Shown here piece after piece: positions 9,470 through 18,930 of a DNA stretch of 64,000 bases; position 1 is the first letter of the stretch; the number at the start of each line of letters is the position of its first letter. The translations under genes were made by a program, and so were the position numbers. Under the pieces are notes generated by a model. It was not told the origin of the DNA, ran no database searches, and saw only the letters and a program-made list of their open reading frames with translations. Origin of the DNA: Lewinellaceae bacterium (GTDB lineage: Bacteria > Bacteroidota > Bacteroidia > Chitinophagales > Saprospiraceae); the NCBI GenBank assembly GCA_016710765.1, contig JADJUJ010000003.1, positions 562,536 through 626,535 on the forward strand, in the 5' to 3' direction.

Positions 9470-12400
9470 GATTTTGCGGTAGGCACCACAACGGTTTCCT
9501 ATTATGTACAAGATATTCACGGCAACACGACCACCTGCGCCTTTACCGTCACCGTTACCGACGATGAAGACCCAACGTTTGTCAACTGCCCGGATGACTT
9601 TACGGTCAGTACAGATGTGGATCTTTGTGGCGCGCACGTGGTGTTCTCTACGCCATTGGCTTCCGACAACTGCGAAGTTGATGTAACCCATACCTCTGGT
9701 TTGTTCAGTGGCGACTTGTTCCCACTGGGTGCCAGTACAGTAGTATTCACTGCAACGGATGGCGCTGCCAACAGCGTTACTTGCGAGGTGATTATTACGG
9801 TAGAGGACGATCAAACGCCTACGGCGGTTTGCCAGGATATTACCATTTACCTGGATGCCGATGGACTTGCGTCCATCACGCCTGCCGATGTGGATGGTGG
9901 TTCAACCGACAATTGTGAAGTAGAATCACTGGAAATTGATATAGCCGAATTTGATTGCGACAATACTGGCGACAACAATGTTACCCTGACAGTATACGAC
10001 CCGGCTGAAAACAGTTCCATCTGTGTGGCCACCGTTACGGTACTGGATACCATTGCACCAACCTTTACTTGCCCTGATGCCATCACCTTGCCCAGCTGTT
10101 CTTCTCTGGTGCCGGATGTGATCAGCGATATCGATGATGCCGACGACAACTGTTTGGTAGCATCCATCACCCAAGATCCTGTTGCAGGACTTGATTTTGG
10201 CGCCATGAATGGCAATACGGTTGATGTAACCGTTACCGTTACCGATGCAAGTGGCAATACTACCACCTGCGTGGTAGTGGTAACCATCACCGATACCAAC
10301 AATCCGGTGTTCGTCAACTGCCCGACCTCGATGATCATGATCGGGAACGATCCGGATGAATGCAGCGGGAAAGTGAACTGGCAACCGCCAGTGGCACTCG
10401 ACGATTGTTTGCCTATCCCGCTGGGAGCAGCAGGCAACCCGCTGCCTGGAACCATCGTGCAAATTGGTGGCCCGCTGCCAGGTTCAATCGTTCCGATTAC
10501 CTGTCCACCAACACCGACAACGATCACCTACCAGGCTACAGACGCCAGCGGCAATACAGCCATTTGTTCCTTTGACATAATGGTCGTCGATACGCAGGAT
10601 CCTGAGTTCGACGCCGACATTACCATGCCAAATGATACCACGGTGAACTGTCATCAGGTGCCCAGCAACTGTGTTTACCATGGCAATGGCATCTGTACGC
10701 CACTGACCAATAACGACGTGCACGATAACTGTACTGTGCCTGCTGATCTGGATGTTAACTACGAACAACTGAGCACCCAAGATCCCGATCCGAATGTTTG
10801 TGGTCATTACGACTACAATCTGACCCGAATCTGGACGATAAGCGATTGCGCCGGCAACCAACTGGTGCACACCCAGCTGATTGAGGTGCAGGATACCACC
10901 AAGCCGGTGGCTGTTTGTAAAAACATCACCATCACGCTGGATCCGTTTGGTAACGCTTCTATCGTTCCGACTGATATCGATGGTGGGTCTACCGACAATT
11001 GCGCTGCTTTTGAAAACCTCACCTTTACGGCTTCCCAACTGCAGTTCAATTGCCTGCACCTTGGGGACAACGAAGTGACCCTGACCGTAACCGATCCTTG
11101 TGGTAATTTCTCCACCTGCATCGCCATTGTTACGGTGGTAGAAGGTATTGGAAAATGTGAGCCAGAATACGATTACGACGGTTCCGATCCATGTGTATGC
11201 CTGGACAATGCTACCAACCTGGAAAATGGTCAGTTCTCCGAACTGATCCAAATCTGGGCACTGGGTGGCCAAACCTGGACGATTATCAGCAGTACCGGAC
11301 TCTATACGGCCAACAGCCCCAATCCACCGGCTGCTCCAACCCCGGTTGCCAACGGCACGCTGTTCCTCAATGGCACAGTTGACGGATTGGACAACAACGG
11401 CAACGGCGTAATTGATGAGGCTTCTGAAGTAGTGTACTACACCTTCAATGCCCGTCATGTGGAAGCCATTGGCTATACTGCTACCTTCCAAAATGATAAG
11501 GGCCAGATCTTGGTGCTGAGCAACAAGTGTTACTACCCAACGCCATTCTTTGTGAACCTCGACGGTCCGTTCTGCCTGAGCACACCACCATTCCAAATCG
11601 AAGTTGGTGAAGTGAACAATGCAACGGGTAATGTGATCAACATGACGGTGGATGGTATACCAACGACCACCTTCAATGCCGGCGCACTTGGTGCTGGTCA
11701 GCACATGGTGATGGCAACGTTTGATGCCGGTACGGCTACGCCAAACATTGTAGTGAATGGTGTACAAATTGGTGGTTCCATGCAGGATGCCCTGGAAGAT
11801 CCGGGCTGTCTGCAGAAGATCTCAACCTTTGTGAACATCGTAGGTACCCCGACGACGGTGGCTTGCAACGATACCATTCAGGTGTCACTGGATGCTTCCT
11901 GTATGGCGATCATCAACCCGGATATGGTGCTGGAAGGCACTTACTTCTGTTACGATGATTATACCGTCGTATTGAACTACCCGAACGGTACGCAAACCTA
12001 TACGCCACCGAATAAAGTGGATGCGTCGCACATCAACAAGTACATTCCATTCACCCTGGTGCACTACATCAGCGGTAACATGTGCTGGGGTGTGATCAAA
12101 GTGGAAGACAAACTGAAACCAAGTTTGACGTGTCCACCGGATATTACCATCGCCTGCTCTGAATCAACGGGCGTTGCACACACCGGAAATGTGGGCATCC
12201 AGGATTGCTCACCAACCACGACCCAAATCGACAACGTGATTGTGGATAATGGTGAATGTGGCGACCCACGGCAGGTCATCACCCGGACCTTTATCGTCAC
12301 GGATGCATCCAACAACCAGTCGCTGTGTACACAAACGATTACAGTGGTACCGTTTGACCTGACTGATGTTGTGTTCCCCGCTGATATCACCATTAACTGT

Positions 12401-14023
12401 GAAGATGCCTACCTGAACCCTGCGGCAACGCAGCCAGGTAATACTGGTCAACCCAGCATCAATGGTGCCGCCATTGGCGCTGGTGGGCTCTGCTCGGCAT
12501 CTATCAACTACAGCGATGAAATTTACGATATCTGTGCAGGTAGTTATGAAATCCTGCGTACCTGGAAGATCAGGAATACCTGCTTCTCCGTTGGCCCGAA
12601 CAACCCGATCGAGCATACCCAGATTATTCGCCTGAAAGACTTCGGCGGACCGGTATTCGCTTGTCCTGGCGACGTAACGGTATCGGTAGATCCGCTGAAC
12701 CCGAACTGTTGTGCTACAGCGGCGCTGCCCGACATGATCATCACGGAAGGCTGCTCGCTGATCGAGGATCTGGAAGCGAAGGTGACTGGTGTTGATCCGA
12801 ATACGGGCAACATCACCACCTTCACAGTAGCCGGTTATCTGGGTGACTTCCCGGGCAACAACTACTGGAACCCGGATACGCTGGCGATCTTCCCGTACAC
12901 GCAGTGCTTGCCAAACAACAACATCTATACGGTGCAGTACACGGCAGCCGACCAGTGCGGTAACATCTCGTCTTGCAACTTTACCCTGACGGTAGCCGAC
13001 CTGGCGCCGCCGGTAGCAGCCTGCGACGAGTTTACGAAAGTGGCCCTTGGTGGCAGCGGCGAAAGTTATGTGGATGCCTCAACGTTTGACGATGGCTCTT
13101 ACGACAATTGCCATGCCGTGTCCTTCAAGGCACGCCGGATGAACGACAACAGCTGCGATCCTAACGACATGTTTGACGATCAGGTTAAGTTCTGCTGCTC
13201 GGACATTGGCGATACGATCCAGGTAATCTTCCGGGTGTACGACGTTGATGTAGCCACCGGCGAAGTAGGCCTCGACGCTTACGAACCACACTTCAACGAC
13301 TGTATGGTTCAGGTGTTTGTAGAAGACAAGATCAAGCCCGTATGCCAGGCTCCGGCCAACGTAACGGTGTCTTGTGAAAACTTCGATCCAAGCCTCTGGT
13401 CTTATGGCAACGCCACACCGCAGGACAACTGCTGTCTGGATACTACGAAAGTGTACCAGGGCCAGGTTGGTCTGACCCACGCGGTGAACTACAGCCAGTT
13501 TGATACCCTTTGCAACAAGGGCACGATCGTTCGCACCTTCCGCGCCTACGACTGCGCCGGCAACTCCAGCCAGTGCACCCAGCGGATTGTGGTGAACTAC
13601 GAACAGGATTACTACATCAAGTTCCCGAACGATGTCATCGTTACGACCTGTAACGGTTCCGGCATCTACGGCGAACCGACGTTCTTCGGCGAAGACTGCG
13701 AATTGCTTGCAGTATCGCACCAGGACGAGATATTTACAGTGGTACCCGACGCCTGCTTCAAGATTGAGCGTACATGGGACATCATCAACTGGTGCACCTA
13801 CAACACGAACTTGCCGCTGATCGACGTACCGAACCCGAACCCGAACGCGACAAGCAACCATCCGTCGAACCTCCCAGGACCAATCGTATCCGCACCGGGT
13901 ACACTGGCCCCATGGGCACCGACAGTGGTGGCGATCACCCGGGCGCATTGCCAACGAACTACTCGACGTTCTGGAGCGCCAACGCCAACTGCTACCGCTA
14001 CAAGCAGATCATCAAGATCATAG
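8909..14023 (+). CDS. Giant HYR protein, segment 3 (end of modular array and unique HYR region)
   Basis: Restored frame of the giant protein. To about 9560 it completes module 5. After that the repeats diverge: many HYR or HYR-like domains that share only the CP...DNC...GNxxxC framework, including STDNC-containing types with D-x-D-x-x-G loops (about 9830-10060 and 10900-11130), and a non-HYR stretch at about 11190-11830 that includes a short DGLDNNGNGVIDEASEV acidic loop resembling a calcium-binding site. Cysteines come in pairs and the protein is rich in Asn, Asp and Thr, as expected of an extracellular protein. The frame is lost near 13905, just after GPIVSAPGTL, by what looks like a one-base deletion; the following protein continues in the next frame. 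Confidence 0.82.
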   Translation: MYGELGLGGAVPDNCFNTLCGGGGGYYGGGCGNNGGGGSSYIDGVIGGFTTPGVQAGNGLVKITYDVVGLMQVAGLPSGSLFPVGSTTNVFVVSDASGNTASCSFNVTVTDEEDPTIVCPDNVSITTSNLGTLGDCAGQYAWSHPTPTDNCGIADLDFTYTNPDGTIDGPFDGVQISNGTITTDANHDFAVGTTTVSYYVQDIHGNTTTCAFTVTVTDDEDPTFVNCPDDFTVSTDVDLCGAHVVFSTPLASDNCEVDVTHTSGLFSGDLFPLGASTVVFTATDGAANSVTCEVIITVEDDQTPTAVCQDITIYLDADGLASITPADVDGGSTDNCEVESLEIDIAEFDCDNTGDNNVTLTVYDPAENSSICVATVTVLDTIAPTFTCPDAITLPSCSSLVPDVISDIDDADDNCLVASITQDPVAGLDFGAMNGNTVDVTVTVTDASGNTTTCVVVVTITDTNNPVFVNCPTSMIMIGNDPDECSGKVNWQPPVALDDCLPIPLGAAGNPLPGTIVQIGGPLPGSIVPITCPPTPTTITYQATDASGNTAICSFDIMVVDTQDPEFDADITMPNDTTVNCHQVPSNCVYHGNGICTPLTNNDVHDNCTVPADLDVNYEQLSTQDPDPNVCGHYDYNLTRIWTISDCAGNQLVHTQLIEVQDTTKPVAVCKNITITLDPFGNASIVPTDIDGGSTDNCAAFENLTFTASQLQFNCLHLGDNEVTLTVTDPCGNFSTCIAIVTVVEGIGKCEPEYDYDGSDPCVCLDNATNLENGQFSELIQIWALGGQTWTIISSTGLYTANSPNPPAAPTPVANGTLFLNGTVDGLDNNGNGVIDEASEVVYYTFNARHVEAIGYTATFQNDKGQILVLSNKCYYPTPFFVNLDGPFCLSTPPFQIEVGEVNNATGNVINMTVDGIPTTTFNAGALGAGQHMVMATFDAGTATPNIVVNGVQIGGSMQDALEDPGCLQKISTFVNIVGTPTTVACNDTIQVSLDASCMAIINPDMVLEGTYFCYDDYTVVLNYPNGTQTYTPPNKVDASHINKYIPFTLVHYISGNMCWGVIKVEDKLKPSLTCPPDITIACSESTGVAHTGNVGIQDCSPTTTQIDNVIVDNGECGDPRQVITRTFIVTDASNNQSLCTQTITVVPFDLTDVVFPADITINCEDAYLNPAATQPGNTGQPSINGAAIGAGGLCSASINYSDEIYDICAGSYEILRTWKIRNTCFSVGPNNPIEHTQIIRLKDFGGPVFACPGDVTVSVDPLNPNCCATAALPDMIITEGCSLIEDLEAKVTGVDPNTGNITTFTVAGYLGDFPGNNYWNPDTLAIFPYTQCLPNNNIYTVQYTAADQCGNISSCNFTLTVADLAPPVAACDEFTKVALGGSGESYVDASTFDDGSYDNCHAVSFKARRMNDNSCDPNDMFDDQVKFCCSDIGDTIQVIFRVYDVDVATGEVGLDAYEPHFNDCMVQVFVEDKIKPVCQAPANVTVSCENFDPSLWSYGNATPQDNCCLDTTKVYQGQVGLTHAVNYSQFDTLCNKGTIVRTFRAYDCAGNSSQCTQRIVVNYEQDYYIKFPNDVIVTTCNGSGIYGEPTFFGEDCELLAVSHQDEIFTVVPDACFKIERTWDIINWCTYNTNLPLIDVPNPNPNATSNHPSNLPGPIVSAPGTLAPWAPTVVAITRAHCQRTTRRSGAPTPTATATSRSSRS

Positions 14024-16122
14024 ATACGGAAGATCCAGTGTTCGACAACTGTCCTGCCAGCCCTGTTGAAGTATGCGACCTGACGTCGAACGACGGCCTG
14101 TTGTGGAACGACGCAGCGTACTGGGACAATGTGATCAGCACCCACGACCTTTGTGAAGGACCTGCGGATCTGAACATCACGGTAACCGACTCCTGTTCCG
14201 GCTCGAACGTGGATGTGAACTACATCCTGTTCCTGGACATGGACGGCGACGGCACGATGGAAACTGTAATCAACAGCAACAACCCACCGGCGCCAAACAG
14301 CATCCCATACTTGGGTGGCACGGCGTTCGATAACCGCCCGGTTCCAGCGAACCAGAAGTATCGCTTCAACATCGACTGGACGACCAACGGCGGCGCCCGC
14401 ACAGCCCATGTGGTTTGGGATAATCTGGCGCAGCCAGCGAACCTGAACGACAACGTGCTGCAAGGCGTAGTACCACAACTGCCCTACGGCACCCACAAAA
14501 TCAAGTGGATCGCTCAGGATGGCTGTGGCAACGAAACGGTTTGCGAGTACACCTTCACGGTGAAGGATTGCAAGAAACCGACGGTGGTTTGTCTGAACGG
14601 CTTGAGTGTGAACATCATGCCTACTGGAATGATCGTCCTCTGGGATGCTGACTTCCTGCAGTACGGCGACGACAACTGCACGCCAGCCAACCAGTTGGTG
14701 TACGGTGTGGTGGAAAGCGACCAGAGCACGGGCGCCTTCCCGACCGACGCCCAGGGCAACCCGCTGACGAACGTGACCTTCGATTGCGCTGAGTTGGGCA
14801 GCCAGGCCGTACAACTGTGGGCGATGGATGCCGCCGGCAATGCCGACTTCTGCGAAACCTATGTGATTGTACAGGACAACTTCGGTATCTGCGCCCCAGG
14901 TACGGCTGCTACGGTAGCCGGTATACTGGCCACAGAAGACCAGGATGGCCTGCAGGATGCCAGCGTTCAATTGATCGCCACGCATCCGACAGCAGGACCG
15001 CTGAACCTGAACGACAACACGGGCAACAGCGGCATCTTCGGCTTCCCGAATGCCGTGCCTTATGGTTCAAACTACACGGTAACGCCACTGAAGGACGACA
15101 ACCCGCTCAACGGTGTCACCACCTACGACCTGGTGCTGATCAGCAAGCACATCCTTGGATTGCAGCCGCTGACGAGTCCGTACCGGATGATTGCTGCGGA
15201 TGCCAACAAGTCGAACTCGATCACGACGTTTGACATTGTGGAACTGCGGAAGTTGATCCTGGGCATCTACAATGAACTGCCGCTAAACACCAGCTGGCGC
15301 TTTGTGGACAAGGACTACGCGTTCCCGGATCAAACCAACCCATGGTTGGGAGGCCAGTTCCCGGAAACGATCAGTGGCGCCGACATCCAGGCGAACCAGG
15401 TTGGCGACGACTTTGTAGCGGTGAAAATTGGTGACGTGAACGGTACGGCCATCGCCAACTCGTTCATGAGTGCCGACGACCGTACGAATGGCGCGCTGTT
15501 GTTCGATGTGAAAGACCGCGATGTAAGTGCAGGCGAAGTGTTTGAAGTGACCTTCAAGGCTGCCGAGCAGGTGCAGGGCTACCAGTTTACACTCAACCTG
15601 GGTGGTCTGGAAGTACTGGACATTGTACCGGGAGCTGAGATGGCGGAGAACAACTTCGGTATCTTCACGGACGCGATCACGACATCATTCGACGGCAAGG
15701 CAGTGGGCACCTTCACGGTTAAATTCCGCGCTGCCAAAGCCGGCACGCTGAGTCAGATGATTGGTGTATCGAGCCGCATCACACGTGCAGAGTCCTACAG
15801 CAGTGACGACAAACGCATGGATGTTGCCTTGCGCTTCAATGGCGCGGCCATCGCAGGTGTAGGCTTCGAACTGTACCAGAACGTACCGAACCCATGGGAG
15901 AACACCACGGTGATCGGCTTCCACCTGCCATCAGATTCAGAGGCTACGCTGACGATCTACGACGAGACAGGCAGGATGCTGTACCGCCAGGAGGGCGACT
16001 TTGCCAAAGGCTACAACGCCTTTACGGTTCAGCGCGCTCAAGTGAACGCCAGCGGTATGTTGTACTACAAAGTGGAAACCGCTAGTGACAGTGGTGTCAT
16101 GAAAATGATACAACTCAAATAA
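13906..16122 (+). CDS. Giant HYR protein, C-terminal segment with dockerin-like, cohesin-like and T9SS sorting domains
   Basis: C-terminal part of the giant protein. After the last HYR-like domains (to about 14900) comes a carboxypeptidase-regulatory-like or SdrD-B-like segment, then two dockerin-like helices with Asp/Asn loops (TTYDLVLISKHILG near 15120 and TTFDIVELRKLILG near 15225). A cohesin-like beta domain follows at about 15490-15840 (GEVFEVTFKAAEQVQGYQFT). The last ~85 residues are a type A T9SS sorting domain: YQNVPNPWENTTVIGF, LTIYDETGRMLYR and a final MIQLK. In the T9SS pathway this tail directs a Sec-exported protein across the outer membrane and is then cleaved, with the protein anchored or released. 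Stop is TAA at 16120-16122, followed by a strong terminator. Confidence 0.88.
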   Translation, partial: GPMGTDSGGDHPGALPTNYSTFWSANANCYRYKQIIKIIDTEDPVFDNCPASPVEVCDLTSNDGLLWNDAAYWDNVISTHDLCEGPADLNITVTDSCSGSNVDVNYILFLDMDGDGTMETVINSNNPPAPNSIPYLGGTAFDNRPVPANQKYRFNIDWTTNGGARTAHVVWDNLAQPANLNDNVLQGVVPQLPYGTHKIKWIAQDGCGNETVCEYTFTVKDCKKPTVVCLNGLSVNIMPTGMIVLWDADFLQYGDDNCTPANQLVYGVVESDQSTGAFPTDAQGNPLTNVTFDCAELGSQAVQLWAMDAAGNADFCETYVIVQDNFGICAPGTAATVAGILATEDQDGLQDASVQLIATHPTAGPLNLNDNTGNSGIFGFPNAVPYGSNYTVTPLKDDNPLNGVTTYDLVLISKHILGLQPLTSPYRMIAADANKSNSITTFDIVELRKLILGIYNELPLNTSWRFVDKDYAFPDQTNPWLGGQFPETISGADIQANQVGDDFVAVKIGDVNGTAIANSFMSADDRTNGALLFDVKDRDVSAGEVFEVTFKAAEQVQGYQFTLNLGGLEVLDIVPGAEMAENNFGIFTDAITTSFDGKAVGTFTVKFRAAKAGTLSQMIGVSSRITRAESYSSDDKRMDVALRFNGAAIAGVGFELYQNVPNPWENTTVIGFHLPSDSEATLTIYDETGRMLYRQEGDFAKGYNAFTVQRAQVNASGMLYYKVETASDSGVMKMIQLK

Positions 16123-16156
16123 GCAACCATGAGTAACCAATAGCCAATAAAAGGAA

Positions 16157-16197
16157 AAGGCATGCAAATGATGTCATTTGCATGCCTTCCTTTTTTT
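16157..16197 (+). terminator. Rho-independent terminator after the giant gene
   Basis: A 14-bp perfect stem (16157-16170 with 16175-16188) around a 4-nt loop is followed by a C2T7 run. It lies 35 bp after the TAA of the giant gene. Confidence 0.85.
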
Positions 16198-16344
16198 ATC
16201 CCTGCAAAACAGACATTAAGCCATTTGTATTAGAAAAGCCGTGAAGCGGCGGAATATCATTCCAGGCTGAAAGCCTGTAATGACTCTTCGGGAGGTGGGC
16301 TACGCTTTGAAAGATAAGCGTGGCCCCTTCTTTTTGGGGATAGG

Positions 16345-16524
16345 GTGACGCTGACGATCTACGACGAGACAGGCCGGATGCTGTATAGCCAGGAGGGTGA
16401 GTTTGCGAAAGGCTACAATGCCTTTACGCTGAACCGTGCAGAGGTGAATACCGCCGGAGTGTTGTACTACAAAGTAGCCACGGCTACCGACAGCGGTTCG
16501 ATGAAGATGGTGGAGATGAAGTAA
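16345..16524 (+). pseudogene. Orphan second T9SS sorting-domain fragment
   Basis: An open stretch of 59 codons beginning GTG and ending TAA, encoding VTLTIYDETGRMLYSQEG and ending MKMVEMK. It is a second copy of the last part of the T9SS tail of the giant gene and matches it closely in DNA around 15945-16120, but the first half of the tail and everything upstream are missing. In frame, a TAA lies about 30 bases upstream. It is therefore the remnant of a deleted paralogue or of a recombination at the 3' end. The 16200-16340 spacer between the tails holds short inverted repeats (GCCGTGAAGCGGC, CAGGCTGAAAGCCTG) but no gene. Confidence 0.75.
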
Positions 16525-16544
16525 GAAATTGAGATAATAAATTC

Positions 16545-16584
16545 AAATGCCCGGATGCAACAGTACGCATCCGGGCATTTTTTT
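16545..16584 (+). terminator. Terminator after the orphan sorting-domain fragment
   Basis: A 14-bp stem (16545-16558 with 16567-16580) and an 8-nt loop end in a T7 run. It separates this region from the convergent hppD and was probably the terminator of the lost gene. Confidence 0.8.
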
Positions 16585-16623
16585 GTTGGGCAATGTTACC
16601 GTGTTCCTTCCTAAGCCCAATTT

Positions 16624-17757
16624 CTACAATGTTCCGCGACGCTCCTGCTCCGCCTCAATGCTTTCGAACAACGCCTGGAAATTGCCTTTCCCGAAGGACT
16701 TTGCCCCCACACGCTGGATGATTTCAAAGAAAAGGGTAGGGCGGTCTTCCACAGGTCGGGTGAAAATTTGCAACAGGTAGCCTTCTTCGTCCCGGTCGAC
16801 CATGATGCCTAGTTTTTTGAGGGCTTCAAGGTCTTCTTTAATGGCGCCCACACGCTCAATAACAGTGTCGTAATAGGTTCCTGGTACGTACAAGAACTCA
16901 ACACCTCGTTTCCGGAGTTCGGATACGGTGTGTAAAATATTGTCGGTTGCCACTGCGATGTGCTGGCACCCCGGCCCTTCGTAGAACTCCAGGTATTCCT
17001 CAATTTGCGATTTCTTCTTACCCCGAGCAGGTTCGTTGATGGGAAATTTAATGCGCATGTTGCTGCTGGACATTACTTTCGACATCAGCGCTGTATACGC
17101 GGTTGAAATGTCCTTATCGTCGAACGTTATCAGGTTTTTGAAGCCCAACACATTTTCATAAAACTTTGCCCAGTGGTTCATTTTACCGAGTTCTACGTTA
17201 CCAACGCAGTGATCAATGTATTCCAAACCGATGGGCTCAGGGTTATATTCCGAGTTCCAGGGCTGGAAACCAGGCAGAAAGCTGCCCTTATAGTCCTTTC
17301 TTTCTACAAAAATATGCACCACATCGCCATAAGTGCGGATGCCAGAGCGCACCACCGAGCCAAATTCGTCGTGCGCTACTGAGGGCACAAGATAGGCCTC
17401 GGCGCCTCTTCTGACGGTCTCTTCAAAGGCATAATGTGCATCATCTACCTCAAAGGCAATCGCCTTGACGCCGTCACCGTGCCGCAGCAAATGCTGCCCG
17501 AGGGGGGAGTCGGAATGATAGGGCGTAGTCAATACCAACCTAATTTTACCCTGTTTTAACACATAAGAGGCTTGGTTGCGGCTACCAGTTTCGAGACCGC
17601 TGTATGCCAGCGACTGGAAGCCAAAGGCAGTTTTGTAAAAATGCGCTGCCTGTTTGGCATTTCCAACAATCATCTCGATGTAGTCGGTGCCATGAAGGGG
17701 CAGAAAATCGGTAGTTTGGTCTTGTGCTAAAGTAGTTTGAACAGTTGTTTCCATCAT
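16624..17757 (-). CDS. hppD: 4-hydroxyphenylpyruvate dioxygenase
   Basis: Converts 4-hydroxyphenylpyruvate to homogentisate, the second step of aerobic tyrosine breakdown; a cytosolic non-haem Fe(II) enzyme. The protein (377 residues from the ATG at 17757) has two vicinal-oxygen-chelate halves. The three iron ligands fall in YIDHCVGNV, CQHIAVATDN and LFFEIIQRVG, the last typical of the family. A TTG six codons upstream would also be in frame but would overlap the stop of hmgA; ATG ATG at 17757/17754 is preferred. It follows hmgA by 7 bp, so the two are surely cotranscribed, and homogentisate passes directly to the HmgA product. Length is normal. Confidence 0.95.
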   Translation of the reverse strand: MMETTVQTTLAQDQTTDFLPLHGTDYIEMIVGNAKQAAHFYKTAFGFQSLAYSGLETGSRNQASYVLKQGKIRLVLTTPYHSDSPLGQHLLRHGDGVKAIAFEVDDAHYAFEETVRRGAEAYLVPSVAHDEFGSVVRSGIRTYGDVVHIFVERKDYKGSFLPGFQPWNSEYNPEPIGLEYIDHCVGNVELGKMNHWAKFYENVLGFKNLITFDDKDISTAYTALMSKVMSSSNMRIKFPINEPARGKKKSQIEEYLEFYEGPGCQHIAVATDNILHTVSELRKRGVEFLYVPGTYYDTVIERVGAIKEDLEALKKLGIMVDRDEEGYLLQIFTRPVEDRPTLFFEIIQRVGAKSFGKGNFQALFESIEAEQERRGTL

Positions 17758-17764
17758 CTTGAAT

Positions 17765-18922
17765 TTATTTTTCAAGCCATACCTTATAATAATTAGGATC
17801 CGACAAGGCCATGGCTTCTTCTGTAATCATGACTGGTTGAAAGGGATCGATCATAACAGCCAATTCTTCGGTTGCGGTCTGCCCGATGCTCCGCTCTATG
17901 GCCCCTGGGTGCGGGCCGTGAGGAATGCCTGCAGGGTGCAGGGTAATCTGGCCGGGCCCCACATTGTTGCGCGACATGAAGTTGCCCTCCACATAGTACA
18001 GCAGCTCATCAGAGTCGATGTTGGAGTGGTGGTATGGTGCAGGGATAGCATCGGGGTGGTAGTCGTACAGCCTTGGGACAAAGGAGCATACCACAAAGTT
18101 CCGGCCTTCAAACGTCTGGTGAATAGGTGGTGGCATGTGGATGCGACCCGTCAGCGGTTCGAAATCGCGGATATTAAAGGCGTAGGGGTAGTGATAGCCG
18201 TCCCATCCAATGACGTCGAACGGGTGATGCGCATATACCACAGGGAAAAGGGCATTTTGCTTTTTTATCCGCACTTCAAACTCACCGCGTTCTTCGTACG
18301 TTTCCAATACCTCGGGTATCCGGATATCGCGCTCGCAAAAAGGCGAATGTTCGAGCATTTGCCCGTAGTCGTTGCGGTAGCGACGCGGCGTTGTTACCGG
18401 CCCCCTGCTTTCGATGAACAGCAGGCGGTTGTCGCTGCTTTCAAAATCCAGTTTGTAAATGGTACCTCTTGGGATGACGAGGTAATCGCCAGGGCCGAAG
18501 TTGACATTGCCGAACATCGTTTGCAAATCCCCTTTGCCACGGTGGACAAACAGGATTTCGTCGGCGTCTGCATTTTTGAAGAAATAATCGGGCGAGGCAC
18601 TGGGAGCGGCCAGCCCAATCGACAGGTCGCTGTTGACAAACAAGGTTTTTCGGCTCCGGATGTAATCTGGCTCCGGCAGAAGATCAAACCCTGCAAATTT
18701 CATCGGGTACAGGTTGTTCTCCACTGCAATTTTGGGCGCAATGGTTACAGGCGCCTGGATTTGCCTGATTTGTGTGGGCGCATGCAAGTGGTACACCAGC
18801 GACGACATGCCGCTGAAACCTTCCGTGCCCACCAACTCCTCCTGGTAAAGTGATCCGTCAGGCTGGCGAAATACGATGTGGCGTTTGGCCGGAATCCGGC
18901 CCATTCTATGGTAAAAAGGCAT
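17765..18922 (-). CDS. hmgA: Homogentisate 1,2-dioxygenase
   Basis: Opens the ring of homogentisate to maleylacetoacetate using Fe(II) and O2. The 385-residue cupin-fold protein carries the family's iron-site region YHHSNIDSDELLYYVEG near residue 320 and HPAGIPHGPHPGA near residue 350, as well as HPFDVIGWDGYHYPYAFN. Length is slightly shorter than human HGD (445) but usual for bacterial short forms. It sits between tnaA and hppD on the same strand. Maleylacetoacetate isomerase and fumarylacetoacetase are not in this window, so the rest of the pathway must be elsewhere. Confidence 0.95.
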   Translation of the reverse strand: MPFYHRMGRIPAKRHIVFRQPDGSLYQEELVGTEGFSGMSSLVYHLHAPTQIRQIQAPVTIAPKIAVENNLYPMKFAGFDLLPEPDYIRSRKTLFVNSDLSIGLAAPSASPDYFFKNADADEILFVHRGKGDLQTMFGNVNFGPGDYLVIPRGTIYKLDFESSDNRLLFIESRGPVTTPRRYRNDYGQMLEHSPFCERDIRIPEVLETYEERGEFEVRIKKQNALFPVVYAHHPFDVIGWDGYHYPYAFNIRDFEPLTGRIHMPPPIHQTFEGRNFVVCSFVPRLYDYHPDAIPAPYHHSNIDSDELLYYVEGNFMSRNNVGPGQITLHPAGIPHGPHPGAIERSIGQTATEELAVMIDPFQPVMITEEAMALSDPNYYKVWLEK

Positions 18923-18930
18923 AACTACTG

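Larger units (their letters stand above)
249..9561 (+). repeat. Five tandem ~1.85 kb coding modules (4 HYR + 1 glycine-rich domain each)
   Basis: The codons for DEDPxFVNCPEGVTYTV recur at about 249, 2074, 3953, 5883 and 7721, with a shorter DEDPTFVNCP at 9562, so the period is 1825-1930 bp. Each module encodes HYR-a (NCPEGVTYTVGLFPDNC), HYR-b (VCPGNVVI...ETASGQSWSC), HYR-c (ECPADIAVVNDLGECGA) interrupted by a glycine-rich domain, and HYR-d (ITTSNLGTLGDC...DIHGNT). The HYR parts are close to identical among modules while the glycine-rich parts differ, except in modules 4 and 5. GGCGGC runs are frequent in the glycine-rich parts. Confidence 0.85.

Noticed and set aside
1836..14985. Long antisense open frames within the giant gene (for example 1836-2780, 10484-11767, 13798-14985)
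   Set aside because: They mirror the repeated sense sequence, have no family resemblance and no ribosome sites; the repeat composition alone keeps them open.
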